From: Lutibacillus sp052034115
GTDB lineage: Bacteria; Actinomycetota; Actinomycetes; Actinomycetales; Dermatophilaceae
Reading direction: 5' to 3'
Assembly: GCA_052034115.1 (NCBI GenBank)
Contig: JBPOIZ010000011.1
Span: 1 to 64,000, forward strand
DNA length: 64,000 nucleotides
Below the pieces are notes generated by a model that saw only the letters and a list, made by a program, of their open reading frames with translations, made no database searches and had not been told where the DNA came from. Numbering within the stretch: position 1 is the first letter of the stretch; every line of letters starts with the position of its first letter. Positions 61,104 through 64,000 of the stretch are shown here, in pieces. A program made the position numbers and the translations under genes.

Positions 61104-61265
61104 GGTGTCCTCCGACGTGATGGGTGTCTGCACTCAGTCAGCCGCAGGCGGCTTTGCTCCTGCTGTGCGAGCGGCATGCGCCACCTGTCGCTCCCGTCGC
61201 GTCGCCATGCGGTGGTCGCGGCCGCGTCGCCACGAGGCCGTCCCGGCCGCGGCGGAGGAGCGAGC

Positions 61266-61904
61266 CTACTTCTTGCGCTTCTTTGCCCCGACGATGCGGG
61301 CGGCGGTGGCACCGGCCGTCGCGGCAGCGGCGGTGGCCTGCTTGGCGCCGCCGGCGAAGGGCTCGGCGCTGGCCAGGACGCCGAGGCCGGCGATGAAACT
61401 GCGCAACTGCTCGGTGGTCTGGTCGAGCGAGCCGTCTGGGGCGAAGGATTTGGCCGAGACGCCACCGGCCACGACGGATCGGATCAGTGCGGTCCACTCT
61501 GCGGTCAACTCTGCGCTGACCTCGGCGATCGCAGGATCGCGGCCGGCGACGCTCCACAAGGTGAGCCAGGGGGCGAACGACCGGCGTCGGCGGGCCGAGC
61601 CCCCGACAGCGGAGTCGACCAGCGCGTCCAGGCGCCGCCACGCGTCACGCGCGGCGCCGACCTCACCGGTCACCGCGTCGAGCTCGACGCGCACCGAATG
61701 GAGGAGAGCTTCGCGCCGCAACTGGTCCAGAGTCGGGAAGTGGTGCTGAAGACTGGTGATCGGAACGCCAGCGGTTTCTGACACGTCGCCGTAGCGCATC
61801 GATTCGTAACCCCTCTCGACCACGGTGCGCGAGGCAGCGTCGAGGAGGTCGGCACGGTCGTGCAGCGGTGGGCGGCCGCGCCGCCGCCCAGGGGAGAGGG
61901 CCAC
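61266..61904 (-). CDS. TetR family transcriptional regulator
   Basis: 212 aa, GTG start. RRRGRPPLHDRADLLDAASRTV then the HTH YGDVSETAGVPITSLQHHFPTLDQL at about residues 38-62. The C-terminal ligand domain ends in an Ala-rich helix and a Lys/Arg tail (GAKKRKK). Divergent from a histidine phosphatase across 80 bp. No palindromic operator stands out. Confidence 0.83.
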   Translation of the reverse strand: MALSPGRRRGRPPLHDRADLLDAASRTVVERGYESMRYGDVSETAGVPITSLQHHFPTLDQLRREALLHSVRVELDAVTGEVGAARDAWRRLDALVDSAVGGSARRRRSFAPWLTLWSVAGRDPAIAEVSAELTAEWTALIRSVVAGGVSAKSFAPDGSLDQTTEQLRSFIAGLGVLASAEPFAGGAKQATAAAATAGATAARIVGAKKRKK

Positions 61905-61912
61905 GAAGCCGC

Positions 61913-61918
61913 AGTCTA
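61913..61918 (-). promoter_or_regulatory. -10 box TAGACT, leaderless TetR
   Basis: Minus-strand TAGACT ends eight bases before the GTG at 61904. Confidence 0.45.
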
Positions 61919-61971
61919 CGCCCCGTGGTCGAGGACCGGGCCGGGTTCGCACCTGGCACGCTCACCTGCCC

Positions 61972-61977
61972 TACAGT
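61972..61977 (+). promoter_or_regulatory. -10 box TACAGT, leaderless histidine phosphatase
   Basis: TACAGT ends seven bases before the GTG at 61985. Confidence 0.5.
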
Positions 61978-61984
61978 GACCACC

Positions 61985-62593
61985 GTGCGGCTGCTCCTCG
62001 TTCGCCACGGCCAGACGACCATGAATGTCGCGGGACTTCTCGACACGGCATACCCCGGCGCAGAGCTCGACGAGGTGGGCCGCGACCAGGCCGACAGCCT
62101 GGTGGCCCGGCTCGCGGACGAGCCGATCGAGGCTATCTACACCTCCGAGCTGATCCGGACTCGGCAGACCGCCGGTCCGCTGTCCCACGCCCTCGACCTG
62201 CCGCTCCAACCCCTGCCCGGCCTGAAGGAGATCCAGGCCGGCGACCTGGAGCTGAGCGCCGACTGGGCGCCATACATCCAGGTCCTGGCGGCCTGGGCCG
62301 AGGACCTGAGCGTCCGCATGCCAGGCAGCGAGAACGGCCACGAGTTCCTGGCGCGCTTCGACGACGCGGTGGCCACGATCCACGCGGCCGGCCACGACAC
62401 GGCGGTGCTCGTCTCGCATGGTGCCGCCCTGCGCGTGTGGGCCTCGGCCCGCTGTGCGAACCTCACCCGCGACTTCCTGATCCAGGTCGGTATGCCGAAC
62501 ACCGTCGTCATCGCGGTCAGCGGCGACCCGGTGTCCGGGTGGGTGGCGCACCAGTGGGGCGAGGTGCCCGTGCCCATCTCGTCGGGCGGCTAG
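61985..62593 (+). CDS. Histidine phosphatase family protein (phosphoglycerate mutase-like)
   Basis: 202 aa, leaderless GTG. LLLVRHGQTTMNVAG gives the phosphorylated His (residue 8) and Arg; TSELIRTRQTAGPL near 55, GLKEIQAGDLE near 80 with the acid, and VLVSHGAALRVW near 141 with the second His complete the active site. Small cofactor-independent members act on sugar phosphates, phosphoserine or other phosphomonoesters; substrate not assignable. Confidence 0.88.
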   Translation: MRLLLVRHGQTTMNVAGLLDTAYPGAELDEVGRDQADSLVARLADEPIEAIYTSELIRTRQTAGPLSHALDLPLQPLPGLKEIQAGDLELSADWAPYIQVLAAWAEDLSVRMPGSENGHEFLARFDDAVATIHAAGHDTAVLVSHGAALRVWASARCANLTRDFLIQVGMPNTVVIAVSGDPVSGWVAHQWGEVPVPISSGG

Positions 62594-62630
62594 CCGACCT
62601 CTTTACCGGTCACCGACCCGGTATGTCGGG

Positions 62631-62873
62631 TCAGGCGTCGGGTCGGGCGTCGGGTCCGACGTCGGGTCCGGCCGGCTCGGCCACCGGGGGCACCGACTCG
62701 GGCGGGGTGAACCTGCGGACGACGAGCAGGCCGGTGCCGACGAAGATCGGTGCCGTGCCCATGCCCATGACCGCGATGCCGAGCGGCACCCGCTCGGCGC
62801 TTCCCGTGGCGGCGATGAGCAGCCCGGTCAACCCCACGAGGGCGCCGATGACCACCAGGACCTTACCGACCAT
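62631..62873 (-). CDS. Small two-span membrane protein with Pro/Asp/Gly tail
   Basis: 80 aa. Two hydrophobic helices (KVLVVIGALVGLTGLLIAAT and LGIAVMGMGTAPIFVGTGLLVV) and a tail of PD-rich repeats coded by a GTCGGGTC tandem array. No family recognised. Confidence 0.6.
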   Translation of the reverse strand: MVGKVLVVIGALVGLTGLLIAATGSAERVPLGIAVMGMGTAPIFVGTGLLVVRRFTPPESVPPVAEPAGPDVGPDARPDA

Positions 62874-62932
62874 GAGCCCAGTATGGCCCGCGCCGGGCGG
62901 CGGTGCCGGGCAGGAGTGTGGGGTGGTCTCGG

Positions 62933-64000
62933 TCAGGAGTGTGGAGCGAGACCGACCACGCGGAGCGCCAGCTCGCCCGAGTCGTCGCAGGCATCGAGAT
63001 CGACGACCGCCACCATCCGCCAATCCCGATCGCCGTCGGGGTCGTCGAGGATCTGTTCGATGACCCAGGCCCGCCGCGGCAGGCCGGGGATGCTCCGCGG
63101 GTCGGCCGTCATACCGCCGTCACCGGCGTCAGCTCGGACGTGCTCGTCGACGACGAACAGGTCGGGTCCCCGGGCCGCCGGTCCGGTGCCCAGATCGCCG
63201 TACTGCGCGAAGTAGTCGGTGCCGGCGCGCTCCCAGTCACTCTCGGTCATGCCGTCGTCGAGGTCTGCCAGCGCCGCCCAGGCCCGTCGGGCGGCCAGGT
63301 CGACTCGCCGCCACATGGCGGTGCGCGCCATCACGCGCAGGGCCCGTGGGTTGTCACTCAACGGGCGGGCGGCTCCGGGCCGGGGCGTGTCGAGGCGGTC
63401 GAGGGCCGAGCTGGTGCCGGCGCCGTCGACATAACCCTCGCTGGCCAGTGCCTCCCACTCCTCCAGCAGGCTGGAGTCGGTCTGCCGGACGACCTCGCCG
63501 AGCCACTCGATGAGATCCTCCAGCTCGGGGGTGCGCGCAGCCACCGGCACGGTCTGCCGCAGCGCGCGGTAGGCGTCGGACAGGTAGCGCAGGACCACAC
63601 CCTCGGCGCGGGTCAGCTTGTAGAAGGCGATGAACTCCCCGAAGGTCATGGCGCGCTCGTAGAGATCACGGACGACCGACTTCGGGGCGAGGTCGTCCTC
63701 GCGCACCCAGGGGTGTGTGCGTCGATAGGCCTCGAAGGCCACCTCGAGCAGGTCGGCGAGCGGGCGTGGCCAGGTGACCTCCTCGAGGAGCTCCATCCGC
63801 TCGTCGTAGTCCAACCCATCGGCCTTCATCTGGGCGACGGCATCCCCCTTGGCGGCGAACTGCTGTGCGCCGAGCACGGCGCGGGGATCCTCCAGGGTCG
63901 CCTCGACCACGCTGACGACGTCCAACGGGTAGGTCGGTGCCGTCTCGTCGAGGAGGTCGAGCGCGGCGACGGCGAAGGCGGACAATGGCTGGTTCAGGGC
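62933..64000 (-). CDS. DEAD/DEAH helicase C-terminal region (DUF3516), cut by window end
   Basis: Partial: about 355 C-terminal codons, open to the right edge (in-frame ...ALNQPLSAFAVAALDLLDE). The sequence (YPLDVVSVVEATLEDPRAVL, LDYDERMELLEEVTWPRPLADLLEVAF, LYERAMTFGEFIAFYKLTRAEGVVLRYLSDAYRALRQTVP) matches DUF3516, the C-terminal domain of actinobacterial superfamily 2 helicases of about 840 aa. The ATPase core would lie beyond 64000. The gene runs leftward and ends at 62933. Confidence 0.88.
   Translation of the reverse strand, partial: ALNQPLSAFAVAALDLLDETAPTYPLDVVSVVEATLEDPRAVLGAQQFAAKGDAVAQMKADGLDYDERMELLEEVTWPRPLADLLEVAFEAYRRTHPWVREDDLAPKSVVRDLYERAMTFGEFIAFYKLTRAEGVVLRYLSDAYRALRQTVPVAARTPELEDLIEWLGEVVRQTDSSLLEEWEALASEGYVDGAGTSSALDRLDTPRPGAARPLSDNPRALRVMARTAMWRRVDLAARRAWAALADLDDGMTESDWERAGTDYFAQYGDLGTGPAARGPDLFVVDEHVRADAGDGGMTADPRSIPGLPRRAWVIEQILDDPDGDRDWRMVAVVDLDACDDSGELALRVVGLAPHS

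Overview
A high-GC actinobacterial chromosome segment, most like Intrasporangiaceae/Dermatophilaceae (order Micrococcales). The placement is inferred from very high GC, G/C-ending codons, frequent GTG starts, many apparently leaderless genes, a furA-katG pair with a mycobacterial-type FurA box, and families typical of this group (DUF3516 helicase, P1 aminopeptidase, NrtR-type NUDIX regulator). No rRNA, tRNA, CRISPR array, insertion sequence or prophage was seen. Most of the window is ordinary chromosome, densely packed, with many 4-bp ATGA/GTGA start-stop overlaps.

Layout. 1-4.6 kb: P1 aminopeptidase and histone-deacetylase-like amidohydrolase diverging from one shared CATG, then a short UvrA paralogue. 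4.7-10.7 kb: TetR/oxidoreductase pair with twin operators, an APH-type kinase, a Cthe_2159-type lipoprotein, an MFS transporter. 10.8-13.5 kb: an NrtR regulon (nrtR against an SPFH protein and a frameshifted NAD kinase) with two perfect palindromes. 13.5-15.9 kb: PCD/VOC protein, alpha/beta hydrolase, DUF4386 membrane protein. 15.9-22.2 kb: a small defence-type island with an antitoxin/hsdM deletion scar, an intact Mrr endonuclease, a nucleotidyltransferase-HTH toxin-antitoxin-like pair, an AAA ATPase and a serine hydrolase. 22.2-29.6 kb: pdxY, LpqN-like lipoprotein, Fpg/Nei glycosylase, App1-type phosphatase, MalY/PatB aminotransferase, lipoprotein PBP. 29.7-34.6 kb: SRPBCC protein; an ABC permease with an unusual secreted-hydrolase/TM/ABC-ATPase fusion; a Gly-rich protein of unknown function. 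34.8-40.6 kb: class III aminotransferase with a kinase-like partner, then a SWIM-SNF2 helicase. 40.6-45 kb: bacterial PH-domain pair, meta-cleavage-type hydrolase, DUF1015. 45.1-49.8 kb: single-chain pyruvate:ferredoxin oxidoreductase with a DHOD-like partner. 50-54 kb: left-handed beta-helix protein, exonuclease plus cNMP/CBS/DUF294 protein. 54-59.8 kb: peroxide-defence block furA-katG, ahpC, ahpF, then an ArsC-like protein. 59.7-64 kb: VTC polyphosphate-polymerase-like protein plus DUF4956, TetR, histidine phosphatase, small membrane protein, and a DUF3516 helicase cut by the window end.

Two window-wide patterns stand out. First, the pentamer GTATG/CATAC is strikingly frequent for such GC-rich DNA and is reached through many different codons, some rare (Ile ATA, Tyr TAT, Gly GGT before Met), as if the DNA word itself were maintained. 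Second, at least sixteen genes have a TAnnnT box ending 6-8 nt before the start codon with no Shine-Dalgarno, the signature of leaderless transcription. All calls rest on reading the sequence; no database search was possible.
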